Origin: Begonia masoniana
Taxonomy: Eukaryota; Streptophyta; Magnoliopsida; Cucurbitales; Begoniaceae
Length of the DNA: 64,000 nucleotides
NCBI GenBank assembly: GCA_022432975.1
Contig: CM039513.1
Location: forward strand, 554,330-618,329
Reading direction: 5' to 3'
The stretch's first letter is position 1, and each line of letters begins with the position of its first letter. Shown one piece after another: positions 32,988-43,382 of the stretch. The notes beneath the pieces are model-generated. The model was not told the origin of the DNA. It saw only the letters and a list, made by a program, of their open reading frames with translations, and did not search any database. The position numbers and the translations under genes were made by a program.

Positions 32988-33464
32988 CTCATTATCTCGG
33001 TTTTAATCTTGAGTTTGGTCGTGGATTATGCCACTCCTAGTTTTCATTTTCTAGCCAATTTGATCTAAGTGCTAAGAGTAGCTGTGTAGTTCGGATAACC
33101 CCTAAATTCAATAAAGTTTTTGGGAAATCAATTAAATCAAGGAAAGTAACTAACAAACCTTAATGATAGAACACTACTCAGCTAGATATCACAAATCGAT
33201 TTGAACAAGTTTTAACCAACACCAAACAAGTCAAGAAATTTTTTTAGTTTGTAACAAGTGATGATATGCAATAATAAGCTCCAAAGTTTCAGGTATTAAA
33301 CAATCAAACCCAAACTTGAATGAACTAAAAAGAAAACTCTTAACTGTTCTCGGTTTTGTAGGATTAAGCCGGTTACATGCAAATTTTGAGTCAATGATAC
33401 ATAGAACTAATCTAAAGCAAATTTAGCAATAAAATTCAAGATAAGTGCACAATGGAAGTACCTT

Positions 33465-33478
33465 GTGCTCTGATACCA
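33465..33478 (-). other. Primer-binding site of the second gypsy element
   Basis: Minus-strand TGGTATCAGAGCAC, complementary to tRNA-Met, two bases from the inner edge of the LTR that starts at 33481. Supports minus orientation with the 5' LTR on the right. Confidence 0.8.
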
Positions 33479-33480
33479 AA

Positions 33481-34715
33481 TGACACAATGTACCCCTTCA
33501 AGAACAAGTTAGACAAGTAATAATAGGGAATGGTCCTTCTCGGCTCAATCCAGGAAATATTCTCCAACAAGGAAAATCAGTCAATGCTTAACCAAATGCT
33601 AAGAAAATTTACAGGAAACGTACTTGACAAGTGAGGGATAGTTCCTTCAATTTTCAAAGGAAAACTCGTTCGGATGAAAGAGTTATGCAAGGGAAACCTT
33701 GGCTGGTCCGAAAGGTCACTTCTAGTACCTTCAGATGAAGATTCCTCCAAGAAGAAATACTCCAACTCAAGGCCTGGTTTACCACCTTCCTGTTATGGTT
33801 CCAACCTCAAAAGGAAGGAGAGGAAATGTGTCTTTAAGAGTCCACAAGCAACCGAATAACTTGAAGACAATGAAGGGCTACTTCGTTCGGCAATGCCTAC
33901 CTAGGTTCAAAACAAGTAGCTCGGAGCTCTTCAAGTTTTGAGAGGGAAAAGTCACGATTTCATTCAACCAAAAATTGAGTTACAATTCTAAAAACCATGC
34001 TTAAATATGACTTAAGTTCTAAGGCTTGCTGGCTTGAAAATTGGAGGAGAAAACGGCTAAAAAAAAGGTAGCTGTTGGAGAGGAGTGCTCTGTGAGTGCG
34101 CACGCGCGCCGTACGTACTTGCAAGGAAAGTGTGGCTTCTCCCATTGGATGGTTGGCTGCTGCTTGCTGGGGCTAAATGGAAGGTTCTAGAGATGATGTT
34201 TCTAGCTCTTGATTATGGCCATGTTACCAATCCAAGTGTGCCTCCATTATTGGTCAAAAGGTTGCCTTCATGGATCTTCGGTGAGGTGAGCACCTTTGTG
34301 CGCGCCGGCCTCCATTCAAGCTGATCCGAGTCTTCAATTAAGTCTTGCTCCTTGAAAATTTACTTTGATGTGTCCAACACCTACAATTCTATATGCATGC
34401 ATGCTAAAATAAAGACAAAAAGGCCATTGTTTGCCACTAAATACAATAAGGGCCATTGTTTGTCAAACATTAAATCGAGGTTACAATGAGAAGTCTTCAA
34501 GAAGAAAAATTCCCTCTTCGACGTGTGGAGAATCCGAAAGTCTTTCCCACATGAGCACATGCATAGGTTTGTCCATATATAGAGAGTTCGACTCTTACTC
34601 CAAGTTGGCAAACAAATCAACTCCTGCAAAATTAGTAAACTTGTTAGGTAAATCACTTATAGGTGTACTTACCTTAGTTTGTGAGCGTGTCATTGGCCTC
34701 CGTGGTGAATTAACA
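33481..34715 (-). mobile_element. 5' LTR of the second gypsy element (right edge approximate)
   Basis: Begins on its inner side with TGACACAATGTACCCC right after the PBS. The outer edge is set at about 34715 by comparison with the related ends at 3556 and 48945 (shared TTAGTTTG..CCTCCG.G blocks), so it is uncertain by tens of bases. It contains the ACACATT/ACATGCATAGGTTTG block common to all three copies. The ORFs in it are not gene-like. The partner LTR is lost with the truncated left half. Confidence 0.65.
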
Positions 34716-35259
34716 TCCCAGTACACTTTCTGCTATGTGAAGGTTGTCATGTTTGCACGTTACAAAATGAGTAATTGAGCGGTGATGACATGTTCTTTGG
34801 GTTTCGAATCCCTAAACCTGATCATGGTATGTTTGTTGATTATCGTTTATATGGATGCTTCGTAGATGACAATTTTTCACTGACAACCCGAGAACGGGAC
34901 TGGATCTTCTGATTGCAAGGTGCTTATTCTTCTTTTTAACTCATGAGATGTTGGTGGACTTTGGTCGCCATCTTTCTGTATTTATTTGCTGGAGGGGTCA
35001 TTGAGTGACTCTCATTTTTCACTCAGGTGAATTTTGGTATGATAAGTGTTATGGTGGCGTATTTTCGTATAGTCGTCTATGTATGCGACATTGTTTAATT
35101 TAATGCCTCATCAGTGGCTCGTGCAGTCTATTTTCTTAAAATGTTGGAAAATGAGTTTTCAATTGAACGATATTTTGAAAACCATTTTATTATCTCCTTA
35201 TGTTTTGAAAGAAAAAGTAAAAGAAGTTTCACAAGCATTTAATATAGTATTCATACTGA
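34716..35259. other. Unassigned DNA between LTR elements
   Basis: Contains an open stretch near 34790-34925 on the plus strand (FFGFRIPKPDHGMFVDYRLY then GCFVDDNFSL) that reads exon-like but that I cannot place. The remainder is AT-rich. It may be a captured gene fragment. Confidence 0.25.
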
Positions 35260-35264
35260 GTTAG

Positions 35265-35683
35265 TGTGATGACCCAAATGAACACGTATGAGGAGGAACC
35301 ACCCAGTGCTCCGTGAATCCCGAGTGGGACTTGGGCCGGAGGGTGACGTGCTGGGTTAAAACTCTGCAGATCCCGAGTTGGACTTGGGTCGGAGGGTTTG
35401 GTCGTAGAAATGGGGGCCGTCACAATCCCACATTGCTTGGGGAAGTATGTAAAAATGAAACATATGTAAGGAAACCCTCCCAAGATAGTAAGACGTGTTT
35501 TGGAGCACGATTGGCAACGGATCCCATAAGAACTCTGAAGTGAAAAGTGCTTCAGCAATAGTAGTACCAGGTTGGGTGACCGACTGAGAAGTCCTCGCCA
35601 AACAAAACTGTGAGGGGAGGATATTGAGCTACGGCCCAATCCTCAGAGCGGACAATGTCTTGCTGGGATAAGGGGTCGTTACA
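35265..35683 (+). mobile_element. Second Cassandra-type solo LTR
   Basis: Starts TGTGATGACCC and ends GGGGTCGTTACA, 419 bp, with the exact duplication GTTAG at 35260-35264 and 35684-35688. Same family as 26346-26768, with a 5S-like segment in the same place, but its 5' variable part (CCCGAGTGGGACTTGGG units) differs. ORFs crossing it are accidental. Confidence 0.93.
35492..35602 (+). ncRNA. 5S rRNA-like segment in the second Cassandra LTR
   Basis: Shows GGATCCCATAAGAACTC, box-A-like AGTGAAAAGTGCT (35539-35551), GTAGTACCAGG and box-C-like GGTTGGGTGACC (35570-35581). It is closer to cytosolic 5S rRNA in the middle (TAGTAC) than the copy at 26575, but box A has one more change. Not a ribosomal gene. 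Confidence 0.78.
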
Positions 35684-35688
35684 GTTAG

Positions 35689-36112
35689 TCAATCATCCAA
35701 TGACCTCGTCCCCTTCCAAGAAAGAACAAGAGCAGCGAGTAGCTGGATCTTGAGAGCTTATCTTACATTTGGGTTTGTATAAGATTAAATTATTTAGATC
35801 TGAATATTTGGAACTTATTAAACTGTTATTTCATTATCGCACCATTATATCTATATACATTGTGTGGATCTTGGCATTTGATTAATATTCAAGTTTTTCG
35901 TTGTGAACAAAGACTTGGACTGGGTGATTGGGTTCTCTCTGAGTATCGGGTTGCCCAACCCGACGTTCTGTTAGGCCCACCTCCTAGTTGTGACGCGTTG
36001 GGTCGGTTCAGCTCAGCTCAGCTCATTAGGCTCGTGTCTCGCGAGCCGACTCGAGTTGAAAGTTTTTTTTGGGTCAACTCCTTAGACTTGGCTCAGCAGG
36101 CTCGGTGAGCCA
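35689..36112. other. Unassigned DNA, partly GGCTCG-rich
   Basis: From about 35930 the sequence is rich in GGCTC / GAGCC words (CAGCTCAGCTCAGCTC near 36010, CTCGCGAGCCGACTCG near 36038). It resembles the flank on the far side of the next LTR (CTCGGCCGACTCG near 43410). This could be one MITE-like unit split by the LTR insertion. Confidence 0.35.
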
Positions 36113-37319
36113 TGTTTAGGTTAATACATTTTTTATGACGTTGATATTGTTTTATATTCAAGTTATCATTGACTAATGATTATGTTATAGTTGTTGATAA
36201 AAGTAAAAGAAATTATTCTATCATTGAAAATACCCTTTAAAATGAGTATTTAATCAAACTAACACGTGTGTTCAAGAATTTTAAGTCAACAATGAGACTT
36301 TATAACTTGAAGTTAAATGAATGCAAAAAAATGCTTTCAAAGTGTCAACCGAAACATCATAGTGTCAACTGCTAGGCAACTTTACGAAATTCCCTAGAAC
36401 TTTAAGTGTCGACCAGAAAATGATACTGTTAACTGCATGACCAAATGCAGAAATTCTAGAAAGCTTCAAGTGTCGACTGAAAAATGATAGTGTCAATCGC
36501 AAAACCAAATGAAAAAATTCCAGAGAGCTTCAAGTGTAACGCTCCCGAACCCACCCTAGTTCGGTGCGCTACTTTGCTAACCAATCCCACATTAAAACAT
36601 AATTTAAAATAAGCCTAGACTCGATAATTTCTCTTAATCCTAACCGCTAAGCACCACGACGTCTTTCCCGAAAATTTTGACAAAGTAACGCCTGAAAATG
36701 GCGCCTCCAAAATGCTAAGTACCTGCACACAGTCCAATCTCAACCAAATCCAGAATATCTATACTCAACTATCCAGCATACGAAATCTCCAAAGAGCAGT
36801 AAAGAGGTAAACTAAAATACGAACATACCTAAGTGAAGAAAGTCCACAATATAGGGCAACACATCATCCTTAACTTAACTATATACAACAACAGACATCT
36901 ACAATACGCTATCAAAATACAAAGTCCCACATCTCCCGAAGACCATGGTGGAGTCACCCCGACAACTGCCCGTACCGGCACGCCCCGTGCATCTCCGACT
37001 GCTCCCAAGTCTTGTCTGACTCACATAACTCACCTGTACCCGCGTCGTTACCTACACCACAGAACACACACGCACACGTAAGCTTACGCTTAGCAAGTAG
37101 GGATTAACAAATACGACTAGATAAAATGCAAGCTACACACAACGCTGAACAAAACAACCAAACAACACAACGACACGAAACAAAACACAGATTTGCCCGC
37201 ATCAACGATGCCTTATTCTTTAATACAGCACGACAACGCAACACAACACCACAACACCACAATGCAATCAACCTAACACATCCAGTTTCTAACACTCAGT
37301 TGTGCTTATTTGCTGTTAG

Positions 37320-37476
37320 CCAGTCATTCTTCATAGAGATCCCCTCGGGGTGCTACACACCAGCACCTCAGCCCGACAAGGCACACTATTCAGGATTTCG
37401 TGTTTTAGCCGGTCATCTCTCATAGAATTCCTCTCGGGGTGCTACACACCAGCACCTCAGCCCGACAAGGCACACT
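37320..37476. repeat. 88-bp tandem duplication in LTR A
   Basis: The block around CTCGGGGTGCTACACACCAG then CACCTCAGCCCGACAAGGCA occurs twice, 88 bp apart (37345 and 37433). A diverged version (CTCGAGGTGCTACACTAGCA) is doubled at the same relative place in LTR B (41191 and 41291), so it predates the split of the two copies. Confidence 0.85.
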
Positions 37477-37661
37477 ATTCGAGATGCATTTTACAATTCA
37501 CTTTATCTGATTACGTTCATGCTCACAATGCCAAACACAATGCCAAACAACGCCACTAATTGTACCTAACGTGTTATACCATGATGTGTGCTTCAAATAT
37601 GCAATACCCCACGAAACCAACAACACAACGACGTACGTCTCTCGTAGAATTCCATTCTACT

Positions 37662-38367
37662 CGAGACACCCAGCGTACAGCTCACACCAGACACCCAAAG
37701 CGTACATCTCTCACGAGACACAAAGCGTACATCTCTTACGAGACACCCAGCGTACATCTCTTATGAGACACAAAGCGTATATCTCTTACGAGACACCCAA
37801 AGCGTACATCTCTTACGAGACACCCAGCGTACATCTCTTACGAGACACAAAGCGTACATCTCTTACGAGACACCCAAAGCGTACATCTCTTACGAGACAC
37901 CCAGCGTACATCTCTTACGAGACACAAAGCGTACATCTCTTACGAGACACCCAGCGTACATCTCTTACGAGACACAAAGCGTACATCTCTTACAAGACAC
38001 CCAAAGCGTACATCTCTTACGAGACACCCAGCGTACATCTCTTACGAGACACAAAGCGTGCATCTCTTACGAGACACCCAGCGTACATCTCTTACGAGAC
38101 ACAAAGCGTACATCTCTTACGAGACACCCAAAGCGTACATCTCTTACGAGACACCCAGCGTACATCTCTTACGAGACACAAAGCGTACATCTCTTACGAG
38201 ACACCCAAGACATCTCTTACGAGACACAAGCGCCAGCGTACATCTCTTACGAGACATAAAGCGTACATCTCTTACGAGACACCCAACGTACATCTCTTAC
38301 AAGACACAAAGCGTACATCTCTTACGAGACACCCAAAGCGTACATCTCTTACGAGACACCCATGCAT
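37662..38367. repeat. Minisatellite of 25- and 27-bp units in LTR A
   Basis: About 27 units of ACGAGACACCCAGCGTACAT then CTCTT, alternating among the CACCCAG (25 bp), CACAAAG (25 bp) and CACCCAAAG (27 bp) types. Because no unit type contains a stop in the plus frames, a 305-codon open frame (37571-38488) arises; it is not a gene. Two disturbed units lie at 38206-38240. Units are highly alike, suggesting recent homogenisation. Confidence 0.95.
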
Positions 38368-40149
38368 TTCCTACTCACCATTCAAACCATGCATGTCCCA
38401 CAAATGCTTAACCAGACCAAAACAAAGCAAAGCAATCAACCATCAACAATTCCCAAACAAAGCAAAGCAATCAACCAACAATGCTTAACCAACAAAGAAG
38501 ACAACCAAACAACAAACAACAAAATAAATCCTACCGTTCCGTGGTGTAGGCACGAAGGCAAAACATAAACATCCTCTACTTACCTGGCGTCCTAGCCCGA
38601 TGAGGATTCTCGGTTACCTGTCCACCTACGGCTCGACCTACGACAATATTCAAACTTTATTAAAATTAAGCCCACATTCACCAATTTACTCTCAATCTAC
38701 TATTTCTAGCATAATCCAACTAAAACTTAACTAAATGGGCCACTAATTTGGGTTCGGTAAAACTGACCCGAAACTTCGAACGTGCGTAACTTTTGCGTCG
38801 GTTATCGGAATCGAACGATTCCAGCGGCCACGTACTCCTCTAATAACCTATTTTAACCTGCCAAAAAGAATTTGAAAACAAACGACCCGAGCTAGATCAA
38901 AATAGCAAAAATCTGAATCTACCCCTTAATCGAAAATTTCCCCCTTTCCGATTTTCCATCAAACTCCACCCAATTCCTCACCGATCAATCCCCCTAACAA
39001 CCAATTAACATAACCTAACAAGAAAACCCGAAATTCCACACAAAAACCCGAGCTCCAAAAACCTAGCCCTCGGTTTTTCACTCAATCCGAGCTCACCATT
39101 GCTCGGCAACCTTTGCCAGCACCGAGCTCGGCAATTCGACGCCTAGAGCAACCAAAAACGGCCGGTGATCGGAGCTCTAGCAGCTCAGCGATCCACGGCC
39201 TAGAACAGAGAGGAAAACAGGGGAAAAATAGAGCTTACCAGTCAGTGCGCGCGCGGAGACGGCCGGAACCTACTCGCCGAAGTCGTCTGGCCGGAGAGCG
39301 TCGAGTCGCCGGCGGTGATCGACTCGCCGAACGCCGTCCCGTGTCTCCCCTTCTCTGCTCTGCACTTCGCTCGCAGGGCTCGGGCAGGCGAACAACAGAA
39401 TGGCCGAAGCCATTCTGTTGTTTAATTATAAATTTTATTGTAATAATAATAATAAAACTAACCATTAATTAAATCCTCATTTACCGTTTTGCCCTCCCGT
39501 ATTTTCAACCATATCGAACCCTCGATAAATCTCTCACCTCACCCTCAGTCTAACTCCTCCACCGAAACTCCCGAGCATAATTATTTAACCCAATAACTAA
39601 CATAACGTAAATTAATTAAATCTAACGCAACACACGTGGAGGAAAAATCCTCGGGTGTTACATCAAGTGTCGACCAGACATAATAGTGTCGATCTCATGA
39701 TCAAATGCAGATATCTCATAGAGTTTTAAGTGTCGACCAAGAAACAAAAGTGTCAACCAATAAGCCAAAGTGTCGACCAATAAGCCAAAGTGTCCACTGA
39801 GTTGTTGCATGACTTTAAAAACAACACACAACGTTAACAAAATGTCGACCGATCAATATGGAGTGTCGACCAGAGCATCTGATCTTTAAAGACCCTTATA
39901 AATAGAAGCGTGAAGCCTCACGCGATGTAACGCTCCCGAACCCCCCTACCTCGGGTCACTACTTTGCCCTCACTTTACAAACATTAAACGATGATTAAAA
40001 TAATTTGTGATAAAATTTTGACTCGATTCTCGGGTTTTTCGAACCCTAAAAAATGTGTGAAAAACGTTTGTAAAATACGTACAAAATGCTTCGAAAAAGG
40101 TCGGGTTAAAACATATTTGGAAAAGGAAAATTTTGAAATTTTTTCAAAA

Positions 40150-40440
40150 TGGGCCATAAGGGCGCCGCGCGCGTCGCTCAGGCAGCGCAAGCCCCGCGCA
40201 CTGCCGCTGCTCGCACAGCAGCGCACCCCACGTGCGCAACCCTGTGCGCCAGGTGCCGATCAATCAGTGCAAGCGTCGATCGATCGGCACCCTCTCTGGT
40301 TGCAGACCAAAATTGCACCATATGTGCTAATCGATAGGCGCTAGGCGCTGCGCACGCCCAGCAGCGCGCACCCCACGCACGCTACGCGCGCCCTTCAGCG
40401 CCTGTGCGCGCATCCCCTCGGCCACCAGCGAGCCAATTCG
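40150..40440. repeat. GCGC-rich patch in LTR B
   Basis: A GC-dense stretch in AT-rich surroundings, made of words such as GCGCCGCGCGCGTCGC, GCGCTGCGCACGCCC and GTGCGCGCATCCC. It corresponds in position to the GATCGATC palindrome patch of the LTR at 17163 and also includes CGATCGATCGGC (40278-40289). Short ORFs across it are compositional artefacts. Confidence 0.7.
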
Positions 40441-41615
40441 ACCCTTATCACCTTTTTTTTCCAATCTCCTTCATTTCCCACCACTTCAGATCACCTAAAA
40501 CTTACCCAAACCTTTTCCCAACATAATCGATTCTCGACAAGTGAAAAATCTGAAAACACGACTCTAAAACGTCAACGGAAACGTAAAAATAGGTGAAAAC
40601 CAACATCGTTTCTTTTATAAAAAATCGAGCAGCGTAACGTTTAATTTTTCTAAAACCAAAATCTTGAAAACAAACATTTTATACAATATGTTCAAAATAC
40701 ACACCACAAAAAGGGTTCAAGTTCCCTAACCTATTTACAAACCAAAATTTCACTCAAAATACAAATCTACCACACTTCCCAGCAACACCATGGTCAAGGC
40801 GCCCCAACAACTACCTGCACCGGCATACAACATGCGTCGTCGACTGCATCCTAACCCTGGCCTTACTTGTAGAGCTCACCTGAAAACTCGTCGTCACCTA
40901 CACCATAGAACATAAAACGTAAACCTAATGCTTAGCAAGTAGGGAATAATGAATGTCAAACACATCATGCATACTCAACCCCTAACACATGCAGTTTCTA
41001 CACGCTCTGTTGTTCTCGTTTCGTTTTCGTTTCATTAATCTTTCACTTTTCCGTGTGGATCAAGTAGACACTCATCCGAGCCCCGCTCATTGGACGACCA
41101 CACCTTGACCTAGCAGAGTAAGATCGGAGGCACACATCCGAGCCCCGTCCATTGGACGGCCATACACGATCTCCTCCCACATCGATCATAGAACCCTCTC
41201 GAGGTGCTACACTAGCACTATTCCCCGACGAGGCGTTCATACTCTCGACACATTACATATCTTCAGCAGTGCATCTCTCATAGAGACCCTCTCGAGGTGC
41301 TACACTAGCACTACTCCCCGACGAGGCGACTCTACTTGAAACCACGTTGCAATCTTTTCTTATCGTTTTACTTTTCATGCTCACACATCAAAATCATGCA
41401 CAAAACTCGTTTTTCATGGTTCGAAAACAATGAGGCATGTCACACAAATGTTTAATCACAAAACAAAACAAAAACAACCAAACAACCAAACAAATCCCCA
41501 CCGTTCCATGGTGTAGACCCGAATGCACAATCAAAATCAACCACCACTTACATGAATTCTTTGTACGTGCTTGTAATTGCTCGCTTGGCTAGTCCAAATG
41601 CTCACTCGTCAACCT

Positions 41616-41618
<3 letters not shown>

Positions 41619-41655
<37 letters not shown>
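41619..41655. repeat. (AT)n microsatellite
   Basis: An uninterrupted AT/TA run of about 37 bp inside LTR B. Confidence 0.95.
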
Positions 41656-41658
<3 letters not shown>

Positions 41659-42141
41659 CACTTAGGCATCATAAATCAATTCTAAAGGATATCTACTCTA
41701 ACTCTTACTACAAACAGCTAACTTTAACACAACTAAACTCAAAATCCCGATTTTCCCTCATTTTCAATGTCCAAACTTCAATCGGCCATAACTTGCTCGT
41801 TTTTCATCGGATTTAAACGATCCAACCCATTCCGTAAACCTCTACATGTCTACTATCTAATAAATCAATTCAATTTACCAACCAAACAAGTATGGCCAAT
41901 TGAATTCTGCACTAAACAGAATCGGCAACTTTGCACTAAAAATCGATTTTCCATTAAATTCAACTCTAACTCTAATCTATCTCCATAAACAACCTAAACC
42001 AACCTATCTAATGTTTAAACCACCAAAAGTAGGAAGAAAACCAGCAAAGGAAACAAAAAATTCAGAGCTCACACTTATGGTTTCTTAAACTCCAACCAAA
42101 GTCACTTAAACTCACTAAAAACACCCAAAAATCAACACTAA

Positions 42142-42391
42142 TGTAACGACCCGTTACCTTCCGGCTCGCCCTCACGGACGTACTGCCATCCGGGTTTCTG
42201 TTCGTGCAGCCATCGTACTCATGACATTCTCCCCCTTGGACAGAGAGTTTTTGTCTTCCCCACCACTCGAACCCAGGACCTCCAGGCTTAAGTACCATGG
42301 GTTACAAGTGTTAGTACTACTTGAGCTAGTAACCGGAACCCGGATGGCGGTACGTCCGAGCGGGCAAGCCAGAAGGTGACAAGTCGTTACA
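42142..42391 (-). mobile_element. 250-bp TRIM-like LTR element with tRNA-like core and long inverted ends
   Basis: Begins TGTAACGACCCG and ends AAGTCGTTACA (TG..CA), flanked by the exact 5-bp duplication ACTAA at 42137-42141 and 42392-42396. The two 57-bp ends are inverted copies of each other, matching at about 47 positions by my count, with mostly C/T differences. On the minus strand the middle carries tRNA-like boxes: TAGCTCAAGTA (42328-42318, box A) and GGTTCGAGTGG (42273-42263, box B), 44 bp apart. Its termini match Cassandra ends (TGT..GACCC / GTCGTTACA), but there is no 5S-like region. It could be a solo LTR of a tRNA-bearing TRIM, or a SINE-like foldback element. Confidence 0.75.
42258..42336 (-). 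other. tRNA-like Pol III promoter region
   Basis: Minus strand: GTTACTAGCTCAAGTAGTAC at the start, then CCTGGAGGTCCTGGGTTCGA further on, resembling the D-arm and T-arm parts of a tRNA or the head of a plant SINE. Box A has about one and box B about two mismatches to consensus. It does not fold as a complete tRNA by eye, so it is not a tRNA gene. Confidence 0.55.
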
Positions 42392-43382
42392 ACTAATGTG
42401 CAAAGATTACAAAACCCCACTTAAACTCACCTCAAATCCCTGCTAAACTTGATGGAAAGAAGGTGAAGATGTCTCCAATGGTGGCTGCCTTCGTAGAGGA
42501 AAGGAGGAAGAATACACAATTTGTCTTTCACTCACTCCACCTTACCTCTTTTAACCTAACCCCACACCTTCACAATTTTAACCACCAAAATTTATCTTTT
42601 TATAAAAATAACCCCTCCCTTTCCATCTCCTCATGTCTTCACGTGGGAACCCTACTCTTCAATCACTTTTCTTCCTTACAAATTTCTCTTCTTTAAGTTA
42701 AAACACCATTTACACCAATACTGCCCTATTCTATAGTTTCCACCCTAATCTCCTCCACTTTCTAATTTAATTTGCTAAGCAAAATTCTAGGAGTCCCCTA
42801 ACATAACTTAATATAAGACTACGTACATTAGAGGAAAAAAGGAAAAAAAAAATTCCCCGGTGTTATATGCAAAATCACTGAATCTGAAAATTGCAACGAA
42901 GTGCTGCCAAATTTTAACTTGAGAATCCTAACCTTCAACTGATCATCCACCTCTCCCTAGTTCATCAACTTGCGATTGAATACATTGAGAGTGCGAGAAT
43001 TGTATTAATCGATATTCCAATTTTGTTGTTGCTTGTAAATGTGTGGCAGGTGACTCCCGAAGAAAAAGTCTTGTAAGACATTGATTGACGCCCGAAAGAT
43101 CAATCAAGTGGTTTCAAAAAGTTGAGATTGAAAAGAATCTTCAATGAGAAGCCTTTAGGCTTGAACGTAGGCAATATTGGTCTAACCGCGTTAACAAATC
43201 GGTTGCATTTCTTCTCTCTCAACTTCTTTAATTTTATTTACCCTAAGTTACAACTCAAATAATTTAATCATATTGCTTGAAAAGATCACAATACTTGAAC
43301 TTGTGCAAATTTGTAAACTAATCATGAAAAAGTTGTTAATAATCTAATTCACCCTCTCTCTCAGGTTATTTTTGATCTTACA

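Larger units (their letters stand above)
36535..39662 (-). mobile_element. Tekay-like solo LTR A (3.1 kb) nested in the copia LTR
   Basis: In minus orientation starts TGTAACACCCGAGG and ends GGGAGCGTTACA, 3128 bp. Exact 5-bp duplication TCAAG at 36530-36534 and 39663-39667. It holds a duplicated block, the 25/27-bp minisatellite and a GC-rich patch. The conserved GTGTAGGTAACGACGC block (37043-37060, minus) ties it to the other Tekay-like LTRs. No internal region: solo LTR. Confidence 0.9.
39926..42867 (-). mobile_element. Tekay-like solo LTR B (2.9 kb) nested in the copia LTR
   Basis: In plus orientation starts TGTAACGCTCCCGAACC, nearly identical to the start of LTR A, and ends CCCCGGTGTTATA (the usual ACA now ATA). 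Flanks are CGCGA (39921-39925) and TGCAA (42868-42872): a duplication in which both CpG sites have become TG and CA. It contains a GC-rich patch (40150-40440), the CTACACTAGCA doubled block and an AT microsatellite, and it hosts the small element at 42142. Minus orientation by its conserved block (40895-40910). Confidence 0.82.
36113..43382 (+). mobile_element. Solo LTR of the SIRE-like copia family, split by two large LTRs
   Basis: Starts TGTTTAGGTTAATAC and ends GATCTTACA, plus orientation. Host segments are 36113-36534, 39668-39925 and 42873-43382, together about 1190 bp, against 1201 bp for the intact relative at 27628-28828. Segments carry family markers: the GTGTCGACC tandem array, the TGATTGACGCCCGAAAGATC region (43080-43105) and the final AATCTAATTCACCC. 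No coding DNA or PBS adjoins it, hence solo. No matching TSD was found (AGCCA versus AACTG). Confidence 0.8.

Noticed and set aside
35229..35639. 136-aa minus-strand ORF and overlapping plus-strand ORFs
   Set aside because: They lie over the Cassandra LTR and its 5S-like part, which is non-coding.
37662..38367. Regular short repeats suggestive of a CRISPR array
   Set aside because: There are no unique spacers; repeats abut each other as a minisatellite in a plant LTR.
37571..38488. 305-aa ORF, longest simple-looking protein in its area
   Set aside because: It is produced by 25/27-bp minisatellite units inside a solo LTR; the peptide has no non-repeat core.
39113..39472. 119-aa ORF rich in Arg and Ser
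   Set aside because: Caused by a GC-rich patch of LTR A; open in the opposite strand too and without family resemblance.
42258..42336. True tRNA gene
   Set aside because: No complete cloverleaf or intact acceptor stem; the boxes are mismatched and the region lies inside a mobile element.
36113..43382. Target-site duplication for the outer copia LTR
   Set aside because: Flanks AGCCA and AACTG do not match; the solo-LTR call rests on its ends and on length agreement only.
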